From NCBI GenBank assembly GCA_047967505.1, contig CM106540.1: 64,000 bases of DNA. One strand, given 5' to 3'. A model generated the notes under the pieces. That model had not been told where the DNA came from and did no database searches. It worked only from the letters and a program-made list of their open reading frames with translations. This document shows, piece after piece, positions 1 to 13,000 of this stretch (position 1 is its first letter; each line of letters opens with the position of its first letter). This stretch comes from Dipteris shenzhenensis. Taxonomy: Eukaryota > Polypodiophyta > Polypodiopsida > Gleicheniales. Position numbers and translations under genes: made by a program.

Positions 1-3000
1 TGTAGGTGTGTTATCTGAACAAGTACTTATCAGATGGGCACGCCAAAGTGCATGCAACTTAATACCACCTAGTTTGAGGTGTGTACAGAGCATTGTGTCC
101 ATCGGATATGCTTTGCATGGTCGACCATGCATTATACATCGTTTTCCTTCTAGGGTTATGCACCACTGTCAAAAAACGCGCTCCCAAGTGTGTTATCCTA
201 ACAAGTAGTTATGGGATGGGCGTGCCTCTTTTCATGTAGGTCAATACCACATGGGTTAATGCCTAACCAAAGTATTGTGCCCCTCAGATATGAATTACAT
301 GGTGGACCAAGCATGAAACTCCATTTTTGGCTTAGTGTCATGCACAAGCATCAAAAAACATTGTCCTGGGTGTGTTATTCCAACAAGTACTTATCAGATT
401 GGCACGCCACATTGCATGAAAGTCAATACCACCTAGGGTGGTCTATGTAAATTATTGTGACCATTGGATATGCTTTGCATGGTTGATCATGCATTATGCA
501 CCGTTTTTCCCCTAGTGTTATGCACAACCGTAAAAAAACGTGCTGCCAAGTGTGTTATGCGAACAAGTACTTATGAGATGGGCATGCCACTTTGCATGCA
601 AGTAAATACCACGTAGGTTGAGGTGCATGCAAAGTATTATTTTATCGGATAGGCTTTCCATTGTCGATCAAGCATTAAATGCCGTTTTTGCCTTAGTGTG
701 ATGCACATCCGTAAATAAGTATGCTCCTAAGTGTATTCTCCAAACAAATACTTATCGGATGGGCATGCCACATTGCATGCAACTCAATACCACCTAGTTT
801 GAGCTGCGTGCAGAGTATTGTTCCCATCAGATATGCTATGCATGGTCGATCATGCATTATACACGGTTTTTCCCGAAGAGTTATGCACAACCATCAAAAA
901 ATGCACTCCCAGGTGTGTTATCTGAAAATGTACTTATGGGATGGGTGCTCCACTTTTCATGCAAGTAAATACCACCTGGATAGAGGCTTGTGAAAAGTAT
1001 TGTGCCCATCGGATATGATTTGCATGGTCGACCACGCATTATGCATCGTTTCCCCCTATTGTTGTGCACAATCGTAAGAAAATGCGCTCCCAAGTCTGTT
1101 ATGCAAACAAGTACTTATGATATGGGAGCACCACTTTGTATGCAAGTAAATAACACCTATTTTGAGTCATGTGCAAATTATTGTGCCCATCGGATAGGAT
1201 TCTCATTGTCGATTAAGCATTAAACACTGTTTTTGCCTCAATGTGTTATCTGAACAAGTACTTATCGGATGGGCATGCCACATTGTATGCAACTCAATGC
1301 CACCTATTTTGATGTAGTATTGTGCCCATCTAATATGCTATGCATGGTCGATCATGCATTATACACCATTTTTTCCCAAGTCTTATGCACAATCGTAAAA
1401 AAACATGCTACTAGGTGTGTTATCTGAGAACGTACTTATGGGATGGGTGATCCACTTTGCATGCAAGTAAATACCACCTAGATAGAGGCTTATGCAAAGT
1501 ATTGTGTCCATCGGATATTATTTGCATGGTCAACCACGCATTATGCACCATTTTCCCCTAGTATTATGCACAACCGTAAAAAAACGCGCTCCCAAGTGTG
1601 TTATATGCAAACACGTACTTATGAGATGGACATGCCACTTTGCATGCAAGTAAATACCACCTAGTTTGAGGTGTGCACAAATTATTATGCCCTTCAGATA
1701 GGCTTTTCATTGTCAATCAAGCATTAAACACCGTTTTTGCCTCAGTGTGATGCACATCCATAAAAAAATATGTTCCTAGGTGTGTTAATCCAAACAAGTA
1801 CTTATCGTATGGGTCTCCCACTTTCTACACAAGTCAATACCATCTATGTTGAGGCACATGCAAAGTATTGTGTCCATCGGATATCATTTGCATGCTCGAT
1901 CACTCATTATACACTATTTTTCTCCTAGTATTATTCACAACTGTCACAATAAAAGCGCTCCCAGGTGTGTTATCCGAACAAGTACTTATGGGATGGGCAT
2001 GCCACTTTGAATTCAGGTCAATACCACCTGGATAGAGTCCTGTGAAAAGTATTGAGCCCATTGGATATGATTTGCATGGTCAACAAAGCTTTAAACTCCG
2101 CTTTTGCCTTAGTGTCATGCACAAGCGTCAAAAAACACTGTCCTAGGTGTATTATTCCAACAAGTACTTATCGGATGGGTGCACCACATTGCATGCAACT
2201 CAATACCACTAAATTTAAGGTGTGTGAAAAGTATTGTGTCCATAGGATATGATTTGCATGGTCGATCAAACATTATATACTATTTTTTGCCTAGTGTTAT
2301 TCACAACCGTCAAAAAATGCACTCCCATGTGTGTTATCTAAACAAGTACTTATGGGATGGGTACACACATTTTGTATGCAAGTAAATACCACCGAGGTTA
2401 ACCTGCCCTCCTCTTCATCAGGATGAGGCTGACCCATCTCATGTAGGAGATGAGGCTGGCCCATCTGATCCGGCTGTGCAAAGTATTGGGCCCATTTTAT
2501 ATGCTTTGCATGGTCGATTCTCGCATTAAACACCATTTTTGCCTCAGTGTGATGCATATTCGTAAAAAGGACGCTCCTAGGTGTGTTATCCGAATAAGTA
2601 CTTATTAGATGGGCATGCCACTTTGTACACAAGTTAATAACATCTAGGTTGAGACGTGTCAAATTATTATGTCCATTGGATATGATTTTCATGCTCGATC
2701 ACGCATTATACATCGTTTTCCTCCTAGTGTTGATGCACCACTGTCAAAAAACGCGCTCCTAGGTGTTATATCTGAACAAGTACTTATGGGATGGGTGTGC
2801 CACTTTTCATGTAGGTCAATACCACTTAAATAGAGGCCTATGCAAGGTATTGTGTCCATCAGATATGATTTGCATGGTCAACCAAGCATTAAACTCTATT
2901 TTCACCTTAGTGTCATGCACAAGCATCAAAAATCAATGTCGTACGTGTGTTATTCCAAAAAGTACTTATCAGATTGGCATGCCACATTGCATAAAACTCA

Positions 3001-5910
3001 ATACCACCTAGGTTGTGTGCAAAATATTATCCCCATCTGATATGCTTTGCACGGTCGATCATGCATTATGCCACCGTTTTCTCCCTAGTGTTATGCACAA
3101 CCGTAAAAAAACGTGCTCCTAGGTATGTTATACGAACAAGAACTTATAGGACGGGTGTGCCACTTTGCATGCAAGTAAATACCACCTAGGTTGATATGCG
3201 AGCAAAGTATTGCGCCCATTGGATAGGCTTTGCATTTTTTATCAAGAATTATACAGCATTTTTGCCTCTGAGTGATGCACATCCGTAAAAAAACATGATC
3301 TTAGGTGTGTTATCTGAACATGTACTTATCGCATGGGTGCGCAACATTGAATGCAGCTCAATAATACCTAGGTTGAGGTGTGTGCAAAGTATTGTGCCCA
3401 TCAGATATGCTATGGATGGTCGATCATGTATTATACACCATTTTTCCCCTAGTGTTATGCACCACCGTCAAAAAACGCAATCCCAGGTGTATTATTTGAA
3501 AACGTACTTATGGGATGGGTGTACCAATTTGCATGTAAGTAAATACCACCTAGGTTGAGGTGCGTGCAAAATATTATGACCATATGATATGCTTTACATG
3601 GTCGATTCTTGCATACACCGTTTTTGCCTCAGTGTGATGCACATCTGTCAAAAAACCCTCCTAGGTGTGTTATCCTAACAAGTGCTTATCAGATGGGTGC
3701 GCAACTTTGTACTTAAGTCAATACCATCTACTTTGCAACGTGTGAAAATTATTGTGTCCATCAGATATGATTTGCATGCTCAATCATGCATTATACACCA
3801 TTTTCCTCCTAGTGTAATGCACCACCATCAAAAAATGCGCTCCCAGATGTGTTATCCTAACAATTACTTATGGAATGGGCATGCCACTTTGCATGAAGGT
3901 CAATGCCATCTGGATAGAGTCCTGTGCAAAATATTATGCCCATCGGATATGATTTGCATGGTTGACCAAGTATTAAACTTCGTTTTTGCCTTAGTGTCGT
4001 GCACAAGCATAAAAAAACACTGTCTTATGTGTATTATTCCAACAAGTACTTATCACGGATTAGTGCGCCACATTGCATGTAACTCAATACCACCTAGTTT
4101 AAGGTGCATGAAAAGTATTGTGCCCATCTGATATGCTTTGCATGGTTGATCACGCATTATGCACCGTTTTTCCCCGTGTTATGCACAATCGTAAAAAAAA
4201 TGTGCTTCCAAGTGTGTTATGCGAACAAGAACTTATGGCATGGACGCGTGATTTTGCATGAAAGTGAATACCAGCTAGGTTGAGGTGCGTGCAAAGTATT
4301 GTGCCCATCGGATAGGCTTTGCATTGTCGATAAAGAATTAAACATCGTTTTTGGCTCAGTGTGATTCACATCCGTAAAAAAACACTCCTAAGTGTATTAT
4401 CCAAACAAGTACTTATCGGAGGGACGTGCCACATTGCATGCAACTCAATACCACCTAGGTTGAGGTGTGTGTAGAGTATTATGCCCACCATCGGATGTGC
4501 TATGCATGGTCAATCACACATTATACACCATTTTTTCCCAAGTGTTATGCACAACCGTCAAAAAACGCACTCCCAGGTGTGTTATCTAAAAACGTACTTA
4601 TCGGATGGGTGCATCACTTTGCATGAAAGTAAATACCACCCAGGTTGAGGTCCATGCATAGTATTGTGCTCATCTGATAGGACTTACATGGTCGATTCTC
4701 GCATTAAACACCGTTTTTGCCTCAGTGTGATGCACATCCGTAAAAAAATACACTCCTAGGTGTGTTATTTGAACAAGTACTTATTGGATATATGGTCCAT
4801 TTTTCACGCAAGTCAATACCATCTAGGATGAGGCACGTTCAAAGAATTGTGTCCATCGGATATGATTTTCATGCTCGATCACGCATTATACACAGTTTTT
4901 CTCCTAGTGTTATGCACCACCGTCAAAAACTAGACTCCCAGGTGTGTTATCCAAACAGGTACTTATGGGATAGGCATGCCACTTTTCATGCAGGTCCATT
5001 CCACTTGGATAGAGGCCTGTGCAAAGTATTGAGGCCATCGAATATGATTTTCATAGTCGACCAAGTATTAAACTCTATTTTTGTCTTAGTGTCGCACACA
5101 AGCATCAAAAAACACCGTCCTAAGTGTGTTATTCCAGCACGTACTTATCGGATTGGCACGCCATACTGCATACAACTCAATACCACCTAGGTTGAGGTGT
5201 GTGCAAAGTATTGTGCCCATATGATATGCTTTGCATGTCGATCACGCATTATGCATTGTTTTCCCCCTCGTGTTATGCATAGCCGTAAAAAAACGTGCTC
5301 CCATGTGTGTTATGTGAACAAGTACTTATGGGATGAGCACCCCACTTTGCATGCAAATAAATACCACCTAGGTTGACGCACGCACAAAGTATTGTGCCCA
5401 TCGGATAGGCTTTGCATTGTCGATCAAGCATTAAATATTGTTTTTACCTCAATGTGATTCACATCTGTAAAAAACACGCTCCTAAGTGTATTATTTTAAA
5501 AGTACTTATCGGATGGGTGCGAAAAATTGCATGCAACTCAATACCACCTAGGTTGAGGTGCGTCTATAGTATTGTGCCCATCAAATTTGCTATGCATGGT
5601 CAATCACTCATTATACACCGTTTTTCCCCTAGTGTTATGCACAACCATCAAAAACGCGCTCCCAGGTGTGTTATCTGAACAAGTAATTATAGGATGGGTG
5701 CACCACTTTGCATGCAAGTAAATACCACCAAGGTTGAGGAATGTGCAAAGTATCGTGCCCATCCGATATGCTTTGCATGGTCGATTCTCGCATTAAACAC
5801 CGTTTTTGCCTCAGTGTGATGCACATTCGTCAAAAAACATGCTCCTAAGTGTGTTATCCAAACAAGTGTACTTATTGGATGGGCACACCACATTGCATGC
5901 AACTCAATAT
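1..5910. repeat. Tandem satellite, ~181-bp monomer in a six-monomer higher-order repeat
   Basis: About 33 diverged monomers of roughly 181 bp lie head to tail. Each contains a conserved TGTGTTAT...AACAAGTACTTAT block (for example near 7, 189, 370, 551, 731, 915), then an AATACCACCTAGG block and a GGATATGCTTTGCATGGTCGATC block. Monomers fall into about six subtypes recognisable by small differences. From about 2766 to 5910 the subtypes repeat in fixed order: the 'ATTCCAACAAG' type recurs near 2950, 4030 and 5127, a period of about 1.09 kb. Open frames here are accidental by-products of the periodicity and mostly lack ATG. The monomer length and higher-order order resemble centromeric or heterochromatic satellites, but a centromeric role is inference only. 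The left end is cut by the window edge. Confidence 0.95.
2402..2472. other. ~70-bp non-satellite insertion inside the array
   Basis: A monomer is interrupted by GC-richer sequence unlike the satellite. It contains two direct copies of a GATGAGGCTG(A/G)CCCATCT motif. The satellite resumes at the 'GTGCAAAGTATTG' block. Origin unknown. Confidence 0.7.
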
Positions 5911-6300
5911 TAAATTACTTATACTATCTTTTATAATTCTAAATCATAAAATCACAAATTTAAATAGAGGTTCTATTAGCTAAATGCTTGTATCCTTGTA
6001 TCACCATCAAAATTTAATAAAATAAAGTAAAGGTAAAATAAAAGAGTTTAATTTAATAAAAAGTTACAACTAATAGGAAAATAATTCAAAAGAGACTAAT
6101 ATTTTTTATAATTGTTCCACAAGAATATGGCAACAGATTTTATTCCTGGGATGGAGGTGATATTATGTTGTCAAAGAGTAGTTGCATTTGTTACAATCCA
6201 TGATAGTGATCCAAATTCTCTTTGTCACTTTCACAGACTTGGCGAAGATAATATTATATGAATATACTATATTTTATATAAGAGAATATATATAAATATA
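5911..6300. other. AT-rich spacer without recognisable gene
   Basis: The satellite ends abruptly in a truncated monomer near 5910. AT-rich unique-looking sequence follows, with no convincing open frame, motif or terminal repeat. Confidence 0.6.
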
Positions 6301-6678
6301 TTTATATAGAAAGAGAGCGAAGAAAAAGAAGAAGAGAGAGAGAGGGAGAGAGAGGGAGGAGAGAGAGTTTTTTACTTCGTAGAAACAATCCCAAGGAGCC
6401 AATTCTGACTCATCCGAAGTTGACCACAAAGGATCGAACACAACACACACAACGACACAAACCAGAGCCTCAACCACCAAGACCCACACGGGTTTTACAA
6501 AACTTGATGGGGAAGGATGGCTTATACAAGGAGAGAGAGAGAGTTTTTTACTTCGTAGGAACAATCCCAAGGAGCCAATTCTGACTCATCCGAAGTCGAC
6601 CACAAAGGATCGAACACAACACACACAAAGGAGAGATGAGAGAGAGAGAGAGAGAGAGGAGAGAGGGAGAGAGAGATA

Positions 6679-6715
<37 letters not shown>

Positions 6716-6810
6716 AATATAATATAGTAAATATTATATTATATAAAATATAAAATATGCTATATTTATATTTATATTTACATATTTGTTTATAAAAATA
6801 ACTATATAAC

Positions 6811-6850
<40 letters not shown>

Positions 6851-6944
6851 AGAAAAGAGTGAGAGAGAGAGAGAGTGAGAGAGAGAGAGAGAGAGAGATA
6901 AGAAAGAGAGAGAGAGAGAAGAAAAGAGAAAGAAAGAAAGAAAG
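6300..6944. repeat. GA/AT microsatellite cluster with a duplicated 92-bp segment
   Basis: Long (GA)n and (TA)n tracts dominate. A 92-bp segment at 6361-6452 (beginning GAGAGAGTTTTTTACTTCG) is repeated almost exactly at 6537-6628, with both copies set in GA repeats. Open frames here are compositional artefacts. Confidence 0.85.
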
Positions 6945-6948
6945 AAAT

Positions 6949-6954
6949 TTTATT
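6949..6954 (-). terminator. Polyadenylation signal AATAAA of the LINE
   Basis: TTTATT on the plus strand reads AATAAA on the LINE sense strand. It lies about 220 nt after the ORF2 stop and a few bases before the TTTC tail-like repeat. Confidence 0.6.
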
Positions 6955-7171
6955 AAAGGTCCACGGAAGGCCATACATGGCCTATGGGGCACAGAATCAT
7001 CCCAAAGGAAAATACATCATCAACGATGCGCCAACTAGGTGGCCTCATCGTAATACAGCTAAGATGCCAAAAATGGCTACAAAAATCCTAGATACAAAAT
7101 GAAATGAAATAGAGTACCAAAAATGCCTAGATACAAAATGTAAATATGAAATATGAGGAACATCGTGTTCC

Positions 7172-10100
7172 CTAAGGGGTCTGTGATCCAAAGAAATGAT
7201 GGAAGTCATGGCCATCGACCATGCCTCGTGCCATGAGTGTGAAGATCTGGGCAAGTGTCAAGTGGGCTGCTGGCGGTGCCAAGTCTCCATGGAGCAATCT
7301 CCTCCGAAAATCTGCCATCATCCTCCGTCGTCTAGAAATAAAGCGACGGGTACGGCCTCTGTGTAAGATCATCCTGTGGTGCTGCCGGATCATGTCATAT
7401 GTACTTCCTTGGGGTGGAACCATCGATGCTCTCTGGCAAGATGGGCTATCTCTGTGCTCATGGTCTTGCGCCTCGTCCTGCTCCTCATGAATAACCAGGT
7501 CTCTGGCAGGGATGCTACGGTGCTCTCTGAGGAATCTCTCTCTGTATCTGGTGATCTCCCTGATGAACAACGCTAAGCAATACTGATCCTCATACTCCAT
7601 AATCCGAGAGAGAGGTCCAAATCTGTGCCCAAATAAACAGTGAAATCTGCCACGGATCTCATAATATAAAGGGCATCTGCAAACAAAGTGCTCCTCAGTC
7701 TCCACCTCCCCCATAGTGCAACAAGGGCATATCCTAGTCTCTCGCCTGGGTCTATGTCCGGTAGCTGTACGACGCATCCTGCCGGCCTCAACGTCTAATC
7801 TGTGGGAAGATACCCTGAGCTGGCCCAAGGCAATCCTGAGTGAGTGCGACATATGAACGCCGATATATCCTGGGGATATGATGAAGCCATCCTCTGAAAT
7901 CCTGAGAAAATGGTCACGATATGTGGCCATCTTCGTAGGAAGCTCCGTGGGATGAAACCCAAGTGCAAAACGTGTGTAGCTGTAACAAATCTGCCCTGAT
8001 AACCTGACTGAGCTCATGTCGAGTGAGAGGGAGGCGAGGGGCATCTATGCTGTATCGAAATGGTGGCAGCCTATCGATATCCAAGCCCAACGAGGTGAGC
8101 CATGTGGAGAGTGTGTGGTACCAACAAAAAGTATGACCTCTCTCCGCTAACATCTGCGAGGATGTTAGTGCTAGCCACGGTAATCGTGCTCTGCCTGCTG
8201 CTGAGTCTCCGAGCGCCCTGATCCTATGCAAGCATGTAACTGACTGAAATGCTGCATCTAGCGCTAGGGGTGTAGCTCCGAACTCTGCGAGCATAATCTG
8301 ATGCGGTACCGTGGGCTTCGCTCTGATCAATCTGGAGAACATGATGATCTGTAACCTCTCTACTCGTCTCCAATCTGCAACACTGAGATCTCCTTCCCAA
8401 AAGGGGCTAGCATACATGGCTACAGGTCTCACCAGCGTATCGAAAAGTAAGGACTTCGTGTCGGGATGCTGAAAATGTGACTGTGCACACTGCCTCTCGA
8501 GAAGAGCCAAGGCAGCATACCCTCTACTGATCCTATCTCGTGCTGCATGCGTCATGGTGAAGACTGGACCTCTAAATGTGGCACCCAAATATGTATACTC
8601 CCTGACTAGCTCCACCTCCTGCCCATCAAATGTGAAAGAGAACTCGCCTCTCCTATAAACCTGGTATGATGTGTTGAAGACCATGACTTTGGTCTTCCCA
8701 AGGTTTACAAACAACCCTCTGTCCTGACAAAAGCTGTGGAGTGCATGGAGATGTGCCTGTAAACCCTGCTGGGAGGAAGAAATAAGAACCACGTCATCTG
8801 CATAGAGGAGAATCGTATCGTGGATCCTGCCAGTAAAGAACCTGTACCACCCATCGTTTGTATGTACATCTCTAACTCATCGATATCAAGACCAAAGAGT
8901 GTCGGAGACAAAGGACACCCCTGCTTCACCCCTATCGTACTGTGTACTTCCCCCGACAGCCCCGCCCGTGTCCTGACTCTACCTGTGACTCTCTCATACA
9001 AGGCCATGATCGCCCATTGAATCTCCCCACTGAATCCCAAGTCACGAAGTCGCTGGAAGAGTCTGAAACGCGGCACAGTGTCAAATGCCTTTCTGAAGTC
9101 CATGAAGCAACAATAGAGCCGTTGCTTACGTGACTTCGCCTCCTCAATCAAAGCCCTGAGTGTGAAGATATGATCTAGAGTCGAGTGCTCTGCACGAAAT
9201 CCTGCTTGCCCTCTAGCTCTCATACCCGTCGCCTCTGCATGGTCATTTATATGTCCTAGAAGAATGGTCGCATAAATCTTGGCCATGACATGGCCAATCA
9301 TAATGGTCCTGTAGTTCGACGCCTCCAAAGGATCCCCCGACTTGTGTATGGGTACTATAGTATTTTCTAGCCAACTAGGTGGAAGACCTGTACAAATGGA
9401 CTCGTTAAAAAGACGGGAGAGGACTGTAGCTAAGGCATCAATCCCATGGATTACATACTTCGCTTGCAATCCATCATGGTCCTTAGCTCTCCCAGTCTTC
9501 AAACGATGAACTGCTGCTCGGACACTACTGGATGAGAATAAGGCAGAGGAGGTGGGTCTAGGCACATGGGATAAGTCGATCTGTGGCTGGTTTGGAATAT
9601 CATATAAAGTGGAAGTATAGGCAAGCCAAACCTGCGGGTCTGTAAGAGGAGTTTGAGATTTCAAGCGAAGGAATTTCTTCCAGAATTCCTTGGAATCACA
9701 GCTGAAAAGTAAACTTCTTAGCTCCTCCTCATTCCGGGCTAGAAATTGGCGCTTTTTGCGTCGCACCAAACGCTTGTAACTCTTCTTGGTCTCAATGAGG
9801 AGGGGAGACTTCTCCTGTGTCTCAAGGCGAAGCTTCCTGCGGAGTTCTTTACACTCCTCATCATACCATCCACTACAAGGCACAAGACCGACTGGTGGAG
9901 GACCGGATGTGTGGCAAGTGACGGGGAAGGACTTGTGGGCTGCCGAGATGATGGAGGTATGTACAAGGTCCCACCGATCCTGTGTGGAGGGTAGGGCATC
10001 GAGAAGGTGCGGACGGAGAAGACTACTCAGGTGCTGGCTATAAATATCATCAGACTGGTGGTCAAAATGAACCTCATAGTATGGCTGACGCTCATGATGT

Positions 10101-10980
10101 CTAGAAGGGGGGACATGAGGAATCTGGGTAAGAATAAAGTGCAGACGTGCATGATCGGCTGAAGGCATAAGAGGGTCGACTCTGAGGTTATGTACAAAAG
10201 GGATTAAAGTCGGGGAACCCAAGACGTAATCAATGACGCTCGTACCACCACCCGCGAAGGGAAAACATGTGGCTGTGGATGAATGCGGCCACTGTCGAAG
10301 TCCATTATAAATGACCATGCCATGCGATGAGAGAAGCTCCAATAGGCGATGTCCCTGATCTGTCACCTCTACCCCCCTATCTGAAGATAAGCGTGGAAAA
10401 CTCTCATCTGGGGCAGCTGGAACTAAGACTGGATCCTCAGCAAAGTCCAAAATCTCTGCCTGTCTGTCTGATGTCCTCGCGTTGAAGTCTCCTAAAAGGA
10501 TGACCTCTCCGCGGCGTGAGTATTCCAATACATCGGCTGACAAATCCTCAAAAGGTGACTGTCCTGGTCCGGCATAACGAGACTGTCTCAGGGGAAAGTA
10601 GCATACTGCAATAAACAAGTCTCTCAGGGGGGGTCTCCTGATCCGTACCCAAAGATATCTGGCCCGATGGTCTCTCCTCACGACTGTGAGTATCGATCTG
10701 AGATGCTCTCTATAAAGAACTGCCACACCGCCAGATCCTCTGACTCCTCCTGATCGTCTAGTCTGCTGTCGAACTGCTGTCGAAAGCTGCTATCGAAAGA
10801 CAGACTCCCAGGCATACCCTATCACCTGCGGCAAGCCTCTCTCTGGGCTCTCATGGGTCTCTGTAAAGAAGACGATGTCCTGATCAAAAAAGGCCTCTCG
10901 TAAGTTGCCAGGCTGAGCTGTGAGGGAACCATTACAGTTCCAAACTGCGAAACTCAAGCTATCTGGCAGGCTACGTGTCC
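7172..10980 (-). pseudogene. LINE ORF2: endonuclease-reverse transcriptase, three disabling mutations
   Basis: ORF2 would nick target DNA and copy the LINE RNA in place. The endonuclease begins near 10960 with a WNCNGSL motif. It continues with FTETHE, LLGDFNAR, SVIDYVL and a SADH motif (about 10100-10960). The reverse transcriptase has IVPIHKSGDP, GFRAEHST, FMDFRKAFD, GVKQGCPLSP and, in a shifted frame, LLYADD (about 8780-9400). The C-terminal part carries CPCC...EEHFVCRCP (about 7680-7730), the Cys/His motif typical of L1-like ORF2. Breaks are an in-frame TAG at 10790-10792, a frameshift near 8830-8850 just before YADD, and a second frameshift near 7960-8040. It has no clear ATG at the true N-terminus; the frame is open across the ORF1 stop. 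It is clearly ORF2 and clearly non-functional. Confidence 0.93.
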
Positions 10981-12539
10981 CATAGGCCTCGTGTCGTCAA
11001 CTGTGGGCTCCAGCCGGGTCTAGATCGCGTAGCTCCTATCAAAAGTCTGCCCTCTCTGATCACGGCCCACTTGCCCTCACGACGGGCAACATCCCTCTGT
11101 GCAATGAGACGTCTATGCTCCTCCCACTGAAGAGCTGTAAGGTCCTCATCCATGTGAATCTGTGGATGGTCCCTCAATCTGGATCTCCTCTGTAATACTG
11201 CGAGACGGGCCTTAGCATCTCTGAATCTGATGATAAGTGGCTGGTGCCGTCCTGGATCCCGGCCCACTCGATATGCAGCTACTATGCCATGATCCTGAAC
11301 TCCAAGTGTCCCAGATATGAAATCTGTCGCCTGATCCATGGCTGATCTCATATCTGATCGCTCAACTCCGCGGATGCGGATGTTGAGGGCCTTCTGAGCT
11401 CGCCGCTGACTCTCGGCAATAGTCTCAGAGACTGTGGTCTGCTAGGCCTGTGGGGCTCTACGCACAACATCCACCCACTCTGAGGTCTTCTGTACCTCTG
11501 TCTGCAGTGTGGCCAGCCTCTCCTCAACTGCTGCACTAGCTGAAGGAGCTACATGCAGCTGCTGGAGGCGATCATCGCATGCCACAACATGCTCCTGAAT
11601 GCGTGCCTCCAGCTGCACTATGCGCTCAGCATGTGTCCGTAACTGGATGTCCCGATCAATATCTCTGGTATGAAGCTGGCGAATATGGGAGTCCTGATCA
11701 GATCTATGACTCTCAACTGTCGATAGCTGAGCAGTCAGTGTGTGTATCTGTGCTGTGAGAGACTGAATCGCAGTGCCCTGAAGTCTGCAAGTCTCCATGC
11801 ACTGCATAACTAAATCTCTCAAGCGCAAATTATCTGCGAGGACTGCTTCCGCTGTGGAGGGTGAAGGGGAGAGGGGGTACAAGGATGAGGGGGTAAGAGG
11901 GTAAGAAGGCGAGTAAAGGAGGGGTGCAGAAAATGGAGGTCCTGAAGAGAGAGATCCGGTAGGAGGAAGTAGGGAGTCAGGGACCGAAGAAGAGCCTACA
12001 CTAGGGGAGGAAGGGGCTGAAAGGGAGGGTAGGTGGGAAGATGTGGGAAGAAGCTGGGTAGGGACTAGGGGAGGGGAAGAAGAGGAGGGAAGAGGCTGGG
12101 TAGGGAATAGGGAAGGGGAGGAAGAGGAAGGAAGAGGATGGGTAGGGACTAGGGGAGGGGAGGAATAAGCAAGGGAAAGGGCTAGGGAGGAATGAACGGG
12201 AGCAAGAGGAGTAGGTGAAGCTGAAGGAGGGGGAGGAGGAGGATTGAGTAGAGGAGGTGGGTAGGAAAGGGTTGGGATTGAGGCAAGGGAGGTAACCGGA
12301 AGTGATGGGGGAGATGGAAGTAAAGGAGATGGGGTAGGAGCCACAGGAGGATTGAGTAAAGGAGGTGGGTAGGAAAGGGTTGGGGTGGAGGCAAGGGAGG
12401 TCGTTGGAGGTGGTGGGGAAGGAGATGTTAAGGGTAAAGAAGAACTTGCCTCTTCAGCTCTTGTACTGCTGCCTATGCTTTTATCTTTCTCTACTTTTGC
12501 TCCTTGGACGGCCATGGTGGAGCTCCTTGTTTGTGGCAT
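10971..12539 (-). pseudogene. LINE ORF1: proline-rich, coiled-coil, RRM-like nucleic-acid-binding protein
   Basis: The first ATG is at 12539 (an open frame upstream starts only with GTG). The N-terminal half is Ser/Pro-rich with tandem SLASxPTLSYPPPLLNPP-like units. A coiled coil follows at about 11520-11850 (heptad-rich, with LTAQIHTLTAQL). The C-terminal part contains LNIRIRGV, a basic YRVGRDPGRHQPLIIRF strand and a VARREGKWAVIREG segment. These resemble the RRM plus C-terminal domain of L1 ORF1 proteins, which coat LINE RNA. One in-frame TAG (11442-11444) splits it; the frame continues on both sides. ORF1 ends at 10971, where the ORF2 frame is already open. Confidence 0.85.
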
Positions 12540-12649
12540 CTCCTTAGTCCTGGAAATGCTGAATTCTCTGCTCAAAACTGCCTCTTTTTGCCCCTTTTTA
12601 CTCTCTGGCAACTGTTTCCTGCACTTTAAGGACACCCTGTTTTAAGTCG

Positions 12650-13000
12650 CCGCATATGGGGAGGGGGGGGGGGGTTGCTGAGGGTGCCTTAACAGGACAC
12701 CCTCCTGCTGCCTGCTGCTCCCTGTTAAGGGCACTCGCTGTAGGGCTATTCGCGCGGGGGGGGGGGGGGGTGTGGGGGGTGGGGGAGAGGAGTTTAAGAC
12801 TTTCCTTAAACCCCCTTCCCCTCCAACAGCCAGAATCTGGCCCTTCCACGACCTATTTTCTGCCTGTGTTTGGGACTGCCTCCAGCCAGTTTCTGGCCCT
12901 TTCACGACCACTTTTCTGCATGTGTTTGGGACTACCTTTTCGGGCTGTTTGCAGCCCACTTTTTCGCACCTTCCAGGGGGGCTGAGAGAGAGCCTTGCAC
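12650..13000. other. G-run region with a ~60-bp imperfect duplication
   Basis: Two poly-G runs (about 12660-12672 and 12755-12769) flank unremarkable sequence. A TCTGGCCCTT(C/T)CACGACC...TGTGTTTGGGACT unit occurs twice at about 12836-12950. It could belong to the LINE 5' untranslated region or be unrelated; no gene is supported. Confidence 0.5.

Larger units (their letters stand above)
6945..12650 (-). mobile_element. Degenerate L1-like LINE retrotransposon (minus strand)
   Basis: Read on the minus strand, this has the order ORF1 (proline-rich, coiled coil, RNA-binding-like), ORF2 (AP-type endonuclease, reverse transcriptase, C-terminal Cys/His motif), a ~220-nt 3' untranslated region, and an AATAAA signal (6949-6954). 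The 3' end then runs directly into TTTC/TC repeats. This is the canonical layout of an autonomous non-LTR retrotransposon. ORF1 has one in-frame TAG. ORF2 has one in-frame TAG and two frameshifts, so the copy is dead. The 5' limit is uncertain; it may lie in the G-run region near 12660. I saw no clean target-site duplication because the left flank is simple repeat. Confidence 0.9.

Noticed and set aside
1-5910. Many 60-150-codon ORFs in the satellite
   Set aside because: They recur with the monomer period, often start with GTG or TTG, and have no protein-family features.
1-5910. CRISPR-like array
   Set aside because: Units are ~181 bp, diverged along their whole length, with no short identical repeats and unique spacers.
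10790-11444. Recoding of TAG in LINE ORF1 and ORF2 as a functional feature
   Set aside because: The same copy has two frame-breaking shifts, and TAG decay is seen in other dead elements; ordinary mutation explains it.
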